From Flavobacterium azizsancarii (GTDB lineage: Bacteria; Bacteroidota; Bacteroidia; Flavobacteriales; Flavobacteriaceae): a DNA stretch of 64,000 nucleotides. This document shows, piece by piece, positions 8,137 to 16,830 of the stretch. Every line of letters begins with the position of its first letter. Position 1 is the stretch's first letter. The notes beneath the pieces are model-generated. The model was not told the origin of the DNA and did not search any database. It saw only the letters and a program-made list of their open reading frames with translations. The DNA lies in NCBI RefSeq assembly GCF_027980145.1, contig NZ_JAMZNK010000008.1:97374-161373 (forward strand), given 5' to 3'. Made by a program: the position numbers and the translations under genes.

Positions 8137-10626
8137 ATGAAAAACTATACTTTACTAGCCTTTTTATTTTTTTCGATCTCCAATTTTGCTCAAATAAAGG
8201 GAACTATCACTGACGAAAAGTGTAATCCGCTGCCTTTTGTTTCTGTCTTTGAAGAAAACACTTATAGCGGAACTACTTCTAACGAACAGGGAAAATATCA
8301 ACTTAACGTAAAAGAACCGGGCAAGAACAAGATTACTTTTCAGTATTTAGGCTTCAAAACACAAAAAATCTCAGTTTCTCCTGATTCGAAAACTTTTACG
8401 TTGGATGTAAAAATGCATGAAGAAAGTTTTGCATTAAACGAAGTCGTAATTGATCCCAAAAATAATCCGGCAATTGCAATCATAAAAAATGCTATTGCGA
8501 ACAAAAAAGACAATTCAGATAAAACAGCACGATACACGGCTGATTTTTATTCTAAAGGAATGTTTAAAGTCAAAGATTTACCTAAAAAAATTCTTGGCAA
8601 AAAAGTAGATCTTGGAGTTGACATGGCATCAAATCTGGACTCTACGGGATCGGGGATTTTATACTTATCTGAAACCATATCTAAAATTATTTTCGAAAAA
8701 CCGGACAAATTAAAAGAGAAAATCATTGCTTCTAAAATATCCGGAAACAACAAGGGTTATAGTTACAATACCGCTTCATTATCGACTTACGATTTTTATG
8801 ACAATACGCTGGACTTTGACGTTAAGCTGATCTCCCCTATTGCAGATAATGCTTTCAGCTATTACAAATACAAACTTGAGGGGAGTTTTTATGACGATAA
8901 TAATCAACAGATTTACAAAATCAAAGTAATTCCTAAACGTGATAAGGAACCTGTTTTTGAAGGTTACATTTATATAGTCGATGATAGTTTTGCCATTTAT
9001 GCCATAGATTTAGTCATAAAAGGATACCGCATGAAAAATGAATTCACTGAAGTAATGAACTTAAAACAAAGCTTTAGTTATAATCCAAAAAACAAAATTT
9101 GGACAAAAAATGCGCAAACCCTGGATTTTAGTGCAGGTATTTTTGGTGTAAAATTCTCGGGGAAATTCAATTATGTATATTCAAACTATGAGTTCCCTGC
9201 TTCGTTTGAAAAAAAGACTTTTGGAAATGAAGTTGTTGCGTTCGAACTTAATGCGAATAAAAAAGACGATGCTTTTTGGAATCAAATCAGACCCATTCCG
9301 TTAACGATTGAAGAAAGTACGGATTACACAAAAAAAGACAGTCTTCAAACAATTAGAAAATCCCAAAAATATACTGATTCGCTTGATGCAAAAAACAACA
9401 AGTTTAAGGTTTTGGATATATTAATGGGCTATGATTACAAGAATACTTTCAAGAAGCATTCTTTTGAATACAAAGGTTTATTGAATATCACATCATTGAG
9501 TTTTAATACTGTTCAGGGGTTTAATTTAGATTCTGGTTTTTCTTTTAAAAAGTGGAATGAAGAACAAGGAAAAAGCACTTCGATCAGTACTACTTTTAAT
9601 TACGGTTTTTCAGACGAACGTTTTAGGGCGGTTGGAGAATTCAATCATAAATTTAATAATATCAATTATGCTACTATTGGAGTTTCAGGAGGAACAAAAA
9701 CAGCGCAATTCAATAGTTTCGAACCTATCAGCAAGCTTATCAATTCTATAAGTTCTTTATTTTTTAAGGACAATTACATGAAGCTGTATAATCTCGAATT
9801 TGCCCAGATCAATTACTCGCAAAACATTCTGAATGGCGTTAATATCGTTGGAAAAGTAGCATACGAACAACGAAAAACCCTTTTTAATACAACAGATTAC
9901 TCTTTCTTTAAAAGAGACGATGTCTATTCTTCTAATAATCCGTTAGCGCCAAATGATTTTACAACGCCGGCATTTGATCCTCATCATTTATTTAAAGCCG
10001 CTCTAAGTACCAGAATCAACTTTGGCAATAAATACATTTCAAGACCTGATGGAAGATATAATATTAAGGACGAAAAATATCCGACAGTATTTTTAGCTTT
10101 TGAAAAAGCATTTGCGGCAAGCGAGAAAAAGTACGAATTTGAACGAATTGGAGCTTCTGTTCTTTACGATTTATCGTTAGGAAACAAAGGAATTCTTGGC
10201 ATGAATTTAAGAGCGGGAAAATTCTTTAATGCCGAAAATATTTCTTTTATCGACTACAGACATTTTAACGGAAATCAAACTCATATTGGCACAAGTGAGC
10301 GCTACCTAAACGTTTTTAACCTAATGCCTTATTACGCCAATAGTACAAATGACAGTTATTTTGAAATGCATCTGGAACATAATGATACGGGATTTATCAT
10401 GAACAAGATTCCTTTGCTGAATCTTTTAAAATCAACGATGAATCTTGGATTTCACTCCCTGGCAATTCCGGACAGGAAACCTTATACTGAATTTACTGTT
10501 GGTTTAGACAATTTAGGCTTTGGAAAATTCAAGATATTCAGATTGGATTATGTTCATTCTTATCAAGGCGGAATTCAGCAAAATGGTGTTGTTTTTGGCT
10601 TGAAGATTCTAAATGTATTGAATTAG
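8137..10626 (+). CDS. DUF5686 / carboxypeptidase-regulatory-like outer membrane protein
   Basis: Large exported protein (829 residues from the chosen ATG). A signal peptide (MKNYTLLAFLFFSISNFAQ) is followed by a carboxypeptidase-D regulatory-like beta sandwich (about 20-105: IKGTITDEKCNPLPFVSVFEENTYSGTTSNEQGKY is the hallmark opening, given here as the family signature region) and then a long DUF5686 region with many alternating strands that ends in LKILNVLN. The same N-terminal domain is found on TonB-dependent transporters, but no TonB plug is seen. Probably an outer membrane barrel of unknown substrate. Stands alone. Confidence 0.85.
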   Translation: MKNYTLLAFLFFSISNFAQIKGTITDEKCNPLPFVSVFEENTYSGTTSNEQGKYQLNVKEPGKNKITFQYLGFKTQKISVSPDSKTFTLDVKMHEESFALNEVVIDPKNNPAIAIIKNAIANKKDNSDKTARYTADFYSKGMFKVKDLPKKILGKKVDLGVDMASNLDSTGSGILYLSETISKIIFEKPDKLKEKIIASKISGNNKGYSYNTASLSTYDFYDNTLDFDVKLISPIADNAFSYYKYKLEGSFYDDNNQQIYKIKVIPKRDKEPVFEGYIYIVDDSFAIYAIDLVIKGYRMKNEFTEVMNLKQSFSYNPKNKIWTKNAQTLDFSAGIFGVKFSGKFNYVYSNYEFPASFEKKTFGNEVVAFELNANKKDDAFWNQIRPIPLTIEESTDYTKKDSLQTIRKSQKYTDSLDAKNNKFKVLDILMGYDYKNTFKKHSFEYKGLLNITSLSFNTVQGFNLDSGFSFKKWNEEQGKSTSISTTFNYGFSDERFRAVGEFNHKFNNINYATIGVSGGTKTAQFNSFEPISKLINSISSLFFKDNYMKLYNLEFAQINYSQNILNGVNIVGKVAYEQRKTLFNTTDYSFFKRDDVYSSNNPLAPNDFTTPAFDPHHLFKAALSTRINFGNKYISRPDGRYNIKDEKYPTVFLAFEKAFAASEKKYEFERIGASVLYDLSLGNKGILGMNLRAGKFFNAENISFIDYRHFNGNQTHIGTSERYLNVFNLMPYYANSTNDSYFEMHLEHNDTGFIMNKIPLLNLLKSTMNLGFHSLAIPDRKPYTEFTVGLDNLGFGKFKIFRLDYVHSYQGGIQQNGVVFGLKILNVLN

Positions 10627-10652
10627 GCTTCTATCTAAATAAGCACAATCTT

Positions 10653-10791
10653 GTCATTTCGACGAAGTAGAAATCACATCACGATTTTCACGTCTTGTAC
10701 ATAATCACAAAGGAATCAATTATGATTTTTCTTCAAAATTTTATTATTGGAGTCGAATTTCTTTATGTGACTTCTACTTCGTCGAAGTGAC
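10653..10791. repeat. 139-bp intergenic element with 27-bp inverted ends
   Basis: The left end (10653-10679, containing TTTCGACGAAGTAGAAATC) and the reverse complement of the right end (10765-10791) match at 25 of 27 positions by hand count. No frame is open inside. Sequences of the GTCATTTCGACGAAG type are common between genes in Flavobacterium; a related piece (GTCACCCTGAGAGAAGTCGA) lies at about 8003-8022. The rest of the 428-base gap (10792-11054) holds a GC-richer repeat (near 10810-10905) and the hairpin at 10923. Confidence 0.7.
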
Positions 10792-10922
10792 AAAAAAACC
10801 GCAAATGTTATCATTATCCCGGATCGCGTTAGAGGGAGAAGCGATATCCTTTTGCTTTTTTCTTTAAAAAGTAAAAGATATGGCGGATAGCCCGTTCGCC
10901 ACGGCGAAAACGACTATAAAAA

Positions 10923-10957
10923 AATCCGCTTACTCTCTGAAAGAATAAGCGGATTTG
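10923..10957. terminator. Possible bidirectional terminator
   Basis: AAATCCGCTTA and TAAGCGGATTT form an 11-bp stem with a 13-base loop between convergent genes (DUF5686 protein and CDF transporter). The loop is large and the T tracts are short, so efficiency is uncertain. Confidence 0.5.
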
Positions 10958-11054
10958 AGATTTTATCTTTGACAAGTTTTGAACTTTGACAGCGGTTCAT
11001 AACATATTACAAGCCTTTGCAACTACTTTGAAACCTTGTCACTTTGAAGCTCTC

Positions 11055-11930
11055 CTAGTGATAATCATCCGGTTCAATATGTATTAAGACATTCCCCAAT
11101 TGAGGTATTTTTTCTTTTAAAGTATCTTGTAGTTTGTGTGACAAATCATGTCCTTCTTTTACCGAAATTTTGGCTGATACAATAGCATGGAGATCGACAT
11201 GATATTTCATTCCGGCTTTACGGATAAAACATTTTTCAGTTCCCAGAATACCAATAACGGTTAGAGATTTTATTCGAATCTCTTCAACTAAGTCATCGTT
11301 TAAATTTTCGTCCATAATTTCGCCAAGTGCCGGCCTGAAAATCTTATAGCTGTTATATAAGATAAAAAAAGCAGCAAAAAGTGCCGCCCAGTCATCTGCT
11401 GATTCATACCCTTTTCCCATAATAAGTGCAATCGAAATCCCGACAAATGCCGCTACAGAAGTAATGGCATCACTTCGATGGTGCCATGCATCAGCTGCCA
11501 ATGATGAACTATTGGTTTGCTTACTGCGTTTCATCACTAAACGAAACGAATATTCTTTCCAGACAATAATAGCTCCCAAAACATATAAGGTCCAGGATTT
11601 TGGCAAATCATGCGGATTTTGAATATTGGCAATACTTTCGTAACCAATAATGGTCGCAGAAGTAATTAAAAAACCAACTACCAAAAAGGTAATCAGTGGT
11701 TCTGCACGACCGTGACCGTAAGGATGGTTTTCATCTGCGGGTTTGTTTGAATATTTTATTCCGAACAAAACCAGACAAGACGAAAATATATCTGTAGTCG
11801 ATTCGATTGCATCTGCAATCAAGGCATAGGAATTGCCAAAAAAACCTGCCAAACCTTTTATAACGGCCAAACAGGTGTTTCCAACTATACTAAATATAGT
11901 AGCTTTTATAGCTTTTTGTTCATTTGTCAT
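11055..11930 (-). CDS. Cation diffusion facilitator family transporter
   Basis: Inner membrane exporter of divalent metal (Zn, Co, Fe or Mn) in exchange for protons; 291 residues. It has the six-helix CDF domain with metal-site residues in DAIESTTDIFSS (helix II) and HHRSDAITS (helix V), the His-rich loop sequence ENHPYGHGRAEP, and a C-terminal cytoplasmic domain (about 210-290) with paired His residues (KYHVDLHAIVS, VLIHIEPDDYH). The metal cannot be assigned by reading alone. It lies convergent to the DUF5686 gene and upstream of nothing obviously linked. Confidence 0.92.
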   Translation of the reverse strand: MTNEQKAIKATIFSIVGNTCLAVIKGLAGFFGNSYALIADAIESTTDIFSSCLVLFGIKYSNKPADENHPYGHGRAEPLITFLVVGFLITSATIIGYESIANIQNPHDLPKSWTLYVLGAIIVWKEYSFRLVMKRSKQTNSSSLAADAWHHRSDAITSVAAFVGISIALIMGKGYESADDWAALFAAFFILYNSYKIFRPALGEIMDENLNDDLVEEIRIKSLTVIGILGTEKCFIRKAGMKYHVDLHAIVSAKISVKEGHDLSHKLQDTLKEKIPQLGNVLIHIEPDDYH

Positions 11931-12072
11931 GTGAGACTTTTAACGGATTTTAAAATCAAGTTTTAAGATATAAAAACCATTAAGATATTAAGTTTCATTA
12001 AGATATTGCAATCTTAATTTTCCTTAACCTCCTAATGGTTTATTTTGAATATTTATTTGACTAAATATTTAT

Positions 12073-13386
12073 TTATGCTCTTATAATTTTTGCTCCAATC
12101 GCTCTCAAACGCTCGTCGATACGCTCATATCCACGATCGATTTGTTCAATATTCTGAATTGTACTTGTTCCTTTTGCAGATAATGCAGCAATTAATAATG
12201 AAATCCCCGCACGAATATCAGGAGATGACATTGTTGTAGCTTTTAATTGAGATTCAAAATTATGTCCCATAACAACTGCTCTGTGCGGATCACATAACAT
12301 AATTTTAGCTCCCATGTCAATTAATTTATCTACGAAGAACAAACGGCTTTCAAACATTTTTTGGTGAATCAAAACATCTCCTTTCGCTTGTGTTGCCACA
12401 ACCAAAACAATGCTCAATAAGTCAGGTGTAAATCCTGGCCATGGCGCATCTGCAATTGTCAGAATAGAACCATCAATATCTGTTTTTACTTCATACCCAT
12501 CAACGTGAGCAGGGATATAAATATCGTCTCCGCGTTTTTCGATTGTAATACCTAATTTTCTAAAAGTATTCGGGATCAAACCTAAGTTTCCCCAGCTTAC
12601 ATTTTTGATCGTGATTTCGCTTTTTGTCATAGCCGCAAGACCAATCCAAGAACCAATTTCAATCATATCCGGTAAAATTCTATGCTCGCATCCGCCAAGG
12701 CTTTTAACACCTTCGATGGTCAATAAGTTAGATCCAACTCCTGTGATCTTAGCTCCCATTGAGTTTAACATTTTGCATAATTGTTGCAAATAAGGTTCAC
12801 AGGCAGCATTATAAACTGTCGTTTTTCCATTTGCTAAAACAGCAGCCATTACGATATTTGCTGTTCCGGTAACTGATGCTTCGTCAAGCAGCATATCTGT
12901 TCCTTGTAATCCTTCTTCCGGAGATTCAACTCCGTAAAAGTGATCTTCTCTATTGTATCTGAATTTCGCTCCAAGGTTAATAAAACCTTCAAAGTGTGTA
13001 TCTAATCTGCGACGTCCAATTTTATCTCCTCCCGGTTTTGGAATATATCCTTTTCCGAAACGTGCTAATAGTGGTCCAACAATCATAATAGAACCACGTA
13101 ATGCTCCACCTTCTTTTTTGAAAGCTTCGGTTTCTAAATATCCAACATTAACCTCATCGGCCTGAAACGTAATCGAACCCGGTTCATTTCGTTGAATTTT
13201 CACTCCTAAATTACCCAACAATGTGATTAATTTATTAATGTCAATAATATCGGGAATATTATTAATTTTTACTTTATCCCCCGTTAGAAGCACGGCACAT
13301 AAAATTTGTAATGCCTCATTCTTTGCTCCTTGCGGAGTAATTTCTCCCTTTAAAGGAGTTCCTCCTTCGATTTTAAAAATTCCCAT
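12073..13386 (-). CDS. murA: UDP-N-acetylglucosamine 1-carboxyvinyltransferase with Asp at the fosfomycin-target position
   Basis: First committed step of peptidoglycan synthesis: transfers enolpyruvate from PEP to UDP-GlcNAc in the cytoplasm. 437 residues, with K22-N23 in PQGAKNEAL and the EPSP-synthase-like double fold. The active-site loop reads PGGDKIGRRRLDTH: D121 (codon GAT) replaces the Cys that fosfomycin alkylates in E. coli MurA (Cys115). Asp variants are known in naturally fosfomycin-resistant organisms and remain active. Downstream of DUF493 and DUF4290 genes on the same strand, likely one operon with them. Confidence 0.96.
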   Translation of the reverse strand: MGIFKIEGGTPLKGEITPQGAKNEALQILCAVLLTGDKVKINNIPDIIDINKLITLLGNLGVKIQRNEPGSITFQADEVNVGYLETEAFKKEGGALRGSIMIVGPLLARFGKGYIPKPGGDKIGRRRLDTHFEGFINLGAKFRYNREDHFYGVESPEEGLQGTDMLLDEASVTGTANIVMAAVLANGKTTVYNAACEPYLQQLCKMLNSMGAKITGVGSNLLTIEGVKSLGGCEHRILPDMIEIGSWIGLAAMTKSEITIKNVSWGNLGLIPNTFRKLGITIEKRGDDIYIPAHVDGYEVKTDIDGSILTIADAPWPGFTPDLLSIVLVVATQAKGDVLIHQKMFESRLFFVDKLIDMGAKIMLCDPHRAVVMGHNFESQLKATTMSSPDIRAGISLLIAALSAKGTSTIQNIEQIDRGYERIDERLRAIGAKIIRA

Positions 13387-13387
13387 A

Positions 13388-13577
13388 TTTCTTTTTTAGG
13401 TTCTGAGTTACTGAGGTTCTAAGGTTCTAAGTTTTTTTTGAGGTACTTAGTAGATTAGCTGCTAGCAACTTTTTATTTCTGATTGTTTTTTTTAAGGTTT
13501 TGAGTTACTAAGGTTCTGAGTTACTAAGTTTAAGAAAGACCCAGCAACTTAACATCTTAGACAACTAGCAACTTTTT
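13388..13577. repeat. Degenerate repeats between the DUF4290 gene and murA
   Basis: Short units of the form GGTTCTGAGTTACTAAGG recur several times (about 13397-13430 and 13494-13530). In addition CTAGCAACTTTTT followed by TTGATTG-like sequence occurs twice (about 13460-13485 and 13567-13590), the second copy covering the 3' end of the DUF4290 gene, so part of that gene end seems duplicated. No gene is seen. Confidence 0.5.
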
Positions 13578-14300
13578 CTACTTTTGATTGTTGTTTTTCT
13601 GAAAAGGTTTTGGTTTTCCGCCTTTAATATTGTTTTTATTACTTTGGATTTTTGGAGGTCCGGCTGGCGTAATTTTATTAGACATGCGTTTGTTGGTACG
13701 CAATAAATCTGTTGTATTCAAAAGCTCTTCTGTGCTTTGTAATAAATTAATTTTACCTCCTGACAATTCATATAAATGCTCAAAAATCACATCATCTTTT
13801 ACTGTGTCTTTGTTCCAGCTTAAATATGATTTTTTCATATGATTGGCAATTACCAATATCAATGCATTTTTCATTTCACCATCTTCCCATCTATTAGCAA
13901 CATCAATCATGTATTTGATATTGTTACCATAAAATCTGTATTTAGGAAAATTTTGCGGATACTGTAAAACATCCGGTTTTAGCTGCAATACATCTCTCGA
14001 CGGAATTGGATATGGCGATTCTACATTTAATTTAAAATCAGACATAATAAATAGCTGATCCCATAATTTATGTTGAAAATCCGGTACATCACGCAAATGA
14101 GGATTCAGACTTCCCATAACCTGAATAATGTATTTCGCAGCTTTGTTGCGCATTTCATCATCTTCAATAATAGTTGCCTGATCAATCAGTTTTTGCAAAT
14201 GACGACCATATTCCGGAATAAGTAAACGCTGTCTTTCAGAATTATATTCTAAATTGAAAACAACGTCATTCGCTACTTCTTTTTTATATTTTTCGACCAT
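13578..14300 (-). CDS. DUF4290 domain-containing protein
   Basis: 240-residue cytoplasmic protein of a family found in Bacteroidota and of unknown function. It is mostly helical and charged, with a conserved middle (DFQHKLWDQLFIMSDF, ESPYPIPSRDVL) and a low-complexity basic tail rich in Lys, Asn and Gln (from about residue 205). It lies 3 bases after the DUF493 gene and ahead of murA. The repeated presence of these three in one operon suggests, but does not show, a link to envelope growth. Confidence 0.85.
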   Translation of the reverse strand: MVEKYKKEVANDVVFNLEYNSERQRLLIPEYGRHLQKLIDQATIIEDDEMRNKAAKYIIQVMGSLNPHLRDVPDFQHKLWDQLFIMSDFKLNVESPYPIPSRDVLQLKPDVLQYPQNFPKYRFYGNNIKYMIDVANRWEDGEMKNALILVIANHMKKSYLSWNKDTVKDDVIFEHLYELSGGKINLLQSTEELLNTTDLLRTNKRMSNKITPAGPPKIQSNKNNIKGGKPKPFQKNNNQK

Positions 14301-14303
14301 AAC

Positions 14304-14606
14304 TTATAATGAAACTATACCTTCTATTGTAGAAACTTCAATGTATTTGCTAATCACATGATCAGCACTATGCATTGTAACATCTATAGAAACACTGGTA
14401 AATTTACCTGTTTTAGATTTTGTTGTTTTAATTACCGCGCCCATACTGTCAAAAGCTTTTTCAACTCGCTCCACATTATCGTCTACCGAAGGCATTATAA
14501 ATTTATACAAATATTCTGCAGGCCAAGTATTTGAGTTATCTAACTCAACCTTTAATCTTTCGTAAAATTCGGCGGTGTTTTTTTCTTTATCGTTCTCCAT
14601 TTGCAC
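14304..14606 (-). CDS. DUF493 domain-containing protein
   Basis: Small ACT-like/ferredoxin-fold protein (100 residues) of the YbeD/DUF493 family: WPAEYLYKFIMPS, VKTTKSKTGKFTSVSIDVTMHSADHVISKYIEVSTIEG. Function unknown. First gene of the DUF493-DUF4290-murA group, with a promoter box 15 bases upstream. Two starts are possible (MQMENDKEK or the Met two codons later); both fall after the predicted transcript start. Confidence 0.85.
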   Translation of the reverse strand: MQMENDKEKNTAEFYERLKVELDNSNTWPAEYLYKFIMPSVDDNVERVEKAFDSMGAVIKTTKSKTGKFTSVSIDVTMHSADHVISKYIEVSTIEGIVSL

Positions 14607-14620
14607 TTTAAAATAGAAAG

Positions 14621-14628
14621 CAAATATA
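14621..14628 (-). promoter_or_regulatory. TAnnTTTG promoter box of the DUF493-DUF4290-murA group
   Basis: TATATTTG on the minus strand, 15 bases before the first Met. Confidence 0.6.
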
Positions 14629-14938
14629 CGTTTTTGATTTCAGATTTCAGATTTTCGGTTTTAGATTTTTTTCATTGAAGAAAGCATCGATTCTTTGCCA
14701 CGAATTTCACTAATTTACACGAATTATATTGTGGTAAATGTATCCTCTGCTTTCACTCTTTTTTGATTAATCCTAAAGTTAAAATCCGTAAAAATTCGTA
14801 AAACTGGCGGCAAACTTTTATATTTGAGAAACTTTGCTTCTAAATTTGCAACAAAGTCACGAAGGCGCAAAGCTTAAACAGTCATAAGTTAAAAAACTTT
14901 GTTCCTTCGCTACTTTGCGATTCAAAAAAAACATTACA
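14629..14938. other. Gene-free gap between divergent genes
   Basis: About 310 bases without a supportable gene. It has short direct repeats of TTTCAGATTT/TTTTAGATTT (about 14638-14667) and fragments such as CACGAATTTCACTAATTTACACGAATT (14699-14725, mentioned by position because similar wording recurs near 58616-58640). A TACTTTGC sequence near 14911 could serve the esterase gene. Confidence 0.4.
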
Positions 14939-15853
14939 ATGAAAAAAATTCTCTTATTTTTTATCGCACTTACAATCAATAACATTCACGGACAGGAAAT
15001 CAAAACGATGACTTATTTTCAGAATGACACCATCAAACTGGATCTGGATTTATACTTACCTCAAAAGAAAACAAACGAAAAACTTCCGTTAATTATTTTT
15101 GCATTCGGCGGAGGATTTTCTGGCGGAGAACGTACGAGCGAAAAAGAATTTGGAATGTTCATGGCAAAAAATGGCTATGCGGTTGCGAGTATTTCGTACA
15201 GCTTATATATGAAAGGAAAAGATTTTGGTTGTAAAGGAACGTTGACCGAAAAGATAAAAGCAATCCAGATTGGCGTGAGCGATATGTGGCAGGCAACTTC
15301 GTTTTTGATCGAAAATGCCAATAAATACAATATTGATACTTCTAAAATATTCATCTCAGGAATTAGTGCGGGAGCCGAAATTGGTTTTCATGCTTCGTTC
15401 TGGGATTATAAACTCATGAATTTATACAAAAACAATCTTCCGGAAAACTTCAAGTACAAAGGTTTTATTGGAGGATCAGGCGCCATTCAGGATATTAATT
15501 TAATTACAAAAGAAAAAGCGATTCCAATGTTGTTGGCACACGGAAATAACGATGATACCGTTCCGTATAGTGCTGGTTCGCATCGCTCCTGCCCTACAAA
15601 TGCATCGGGCTGGATGATTCTTTTTGGATCTTATGCGGTTTACAATCATATGAATGATCTACACAAAGACATTGAACTAATCACTTTTTGCGGCGGCGGA
15701 CATGAATTATCAGGTTATCTTTTCCACCAAGGTCAACAATATGTTCTGGATTTTGTAAATGATGTGTTGAAAGGAAAGAAATTTGAGTCCCATATTATTA
15801 TTCCTTCGCAAAAGAAAGGTGTGGGTTCTGAGAAATATTTGTTTTGCGAATAG
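14939..15853 (+). CDS. Exported alpha/beta-hydrolase (esterase/lipase-like)
   Basis: A 304-residue hydrolase with a signal peptide (MKKILLFFIALTINNIHGQ); the start is the ATG at 14939, since the longer frame would need a TTG inside the probable promoter. It shows an oxyanion motif FAFGGGFSGGE, a nucleophile elbow GISAGA, the acid in HGNNDDTVPY and the His in CGGGHELSG, giving a full Ser-Asp-His triad. This pattern fits the BD-FAE/hormone-sensitive-lipase group acting on esters in the periplasm or outside. The natural substrate is unknown; no sugar-utilisation genes are beside it. Confidence 0.85.
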   Translation: MKKILLFFIALTINNIHGQEIKTMTYFQNDTIKLDLDLYLPQKKTNEKLPLIIFAFGGGFSGGERTSEKEFGMFMAKNGYAVASISYSLYMKGKDFGCKGTLTEKIKAIQIGVSDMWQATSFLIENANKYNIDTSKIFISGISAGAEIGFHASFWDYKLMNLYKNNLPENFKYKGFIGGSGAIQDINLITKEKAIPMLLAHGNNDDTVPYSAGSHRSCPTNASGWMILFGSYAVYNHMNDLHKDIELITFCGGGHELSGYLFHQGQQYVLDFVNDVLKGKKFESHIIIPSQKKGVGSEKYLFCE

Positions 15854-15908
15854 GCCTTACAGGACATTTTCGCCAACCCATCTTTGTTTTTCTACCGACC
15901 AATATAAA

Positions 15909-16010
15909 CTGGACTAAAGTCCAGCCCTACAATATTTGCCGAGTCTACGACTTTTTTTTTATTTAGTTCCGGAGGAACGATCTATTTTACAGAGCTGGAC
16001 TTTAGTCCAG
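15909..16010. repeat. Pair of palindromic intergenic units
   Basis: CTGGACTAAAGTCCAG (15909-15924) and CTGGACTTTAGTCCAG (15995-16010) are perfect palindromes and are also nearly inverted copies of each other; GTTCCGGAGGAAC (15966-15978) forms another hairpin between them. This is the REP-like kind of repeat frequent between Flavobacterium genes. The 387-base gap (15854-16240) holds no gene; a stretch near 16095-16120 (TTTTTTCTTTAAAAAGCAAA) recurs near 10855-10875. Confidence 0.65.
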
Positions 16011-16215
16011 TTGCGATAACATTTGCATAGGATTATTTTCATTTTTGAACTGTTTTGTTTCAACGTTCCGAAGCATGAAGAAAAAACCTCTCGTTTTTTT
16101 CTTTAAAAAGCAAAAGATTGCAACGAATAACTGATTCCAAACCTCCTAATTCACATAAAATTGCGAAATCGTTCGCTCAAGGCAAAATAATCTTTTTAAA
16201 TACAATAAGTTTAGG

Positions 16216-16223
16216 TAAATTTG
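16216..16223 (+). promoter_or_regulatory. TAnnTTTG promoter box deciding a GTG start
   Basis: TAAATTTG lies 17 bases before the GTG at 16241. The longer reading frame from 16118 runs through this box and is therefore not the gene start. Confidence 0.65.
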
Positions 16224-16240
16224 CGCTTTATTTTAAGAAA

Positions 16241-16774
16241 GTGCAAAAACAAATCATAGTTCTCATTGGTGGCCCGGGAACGGGAAAATCTACTCTTATT
16301 AACGAATTGGTAGCTCGTGGCTACTGCTGTTATCCTGAAATTTCAAGACAAGTTACACTCGAAGCACAACAACGGGGAATTGACCAATTGTTTCTGGAAC
16401 AACCTTTATTATTTAGCGAAATGTTACTTGAAGGACGCATTAAACAATTCAAAGATGCTCTTGAAGAACCTGATGATGTAGTTTTTATAGATCGCGGTAT
16501 TCCAGATGTTGTCGCTTATATGGATTATATTGGTGATGATTATCCAGCACATTTTGTAAAGGCGTGCGAGGATTTTAAATACACCAAAACTTTTATTTTA
16601 CCACCTTGGGAAGAAATTTACGAATGCGATACAGAGCGTTACGAAAATTTTGAACAGGCACTAACAATTCAAAAACACCTTGTTGAAACGTATAAGAAAT
16701 ATGGCTACGACTTAATTGAAGTACCAAAAGATACGGTTGAGAACAGAATTCTTTATATCTTAGATAAAATTTAG
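16241..16774 (+). CDS. AAA_28-type ATPase/kinase-like protein
   Basis: 177-residue cytoplasmic P-loop protein. It begins at a GTG (QKQIIVLIGGPGTGKSTLI follows), with the Walker A at residues 10-17. The core YCCYPEISRQVTLEAQQRG, VVFIDRGIPDVVAYMDY and the C-terminal LVETYKKYGYDLIEVP match the small AAA_28 (NadR/Ttd14-like) ATPase family; several relatives are nucleoside or nicotinamide-riboside kinases, but no specific substrate can be assigned. It precedes recQ by 56 bases and could be co-transcribed with it. Confidence 0.8.
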   Translation: MQKQIIVLIGGPGTGKSTLINELVARGYCCYPEISRQVTLEAQQRGIDQLFLEQPLLFSEMLLEGRIKQFKDALEEPDDVVFIDRGIPDVVAYMDYIGDDYPAHFVKACEDFKYTKTFILPPWEEIYECDTERYENFEQALTIQKHLVETYKKYGYDLIEVPKDTVENRILYILDKI

Positions 16775-16830
16775 GCAGGTGTTTAAAGTTGCAAAACTAG
16801 AAACTGATTTCTAAATTTTTTAACTTTAAA

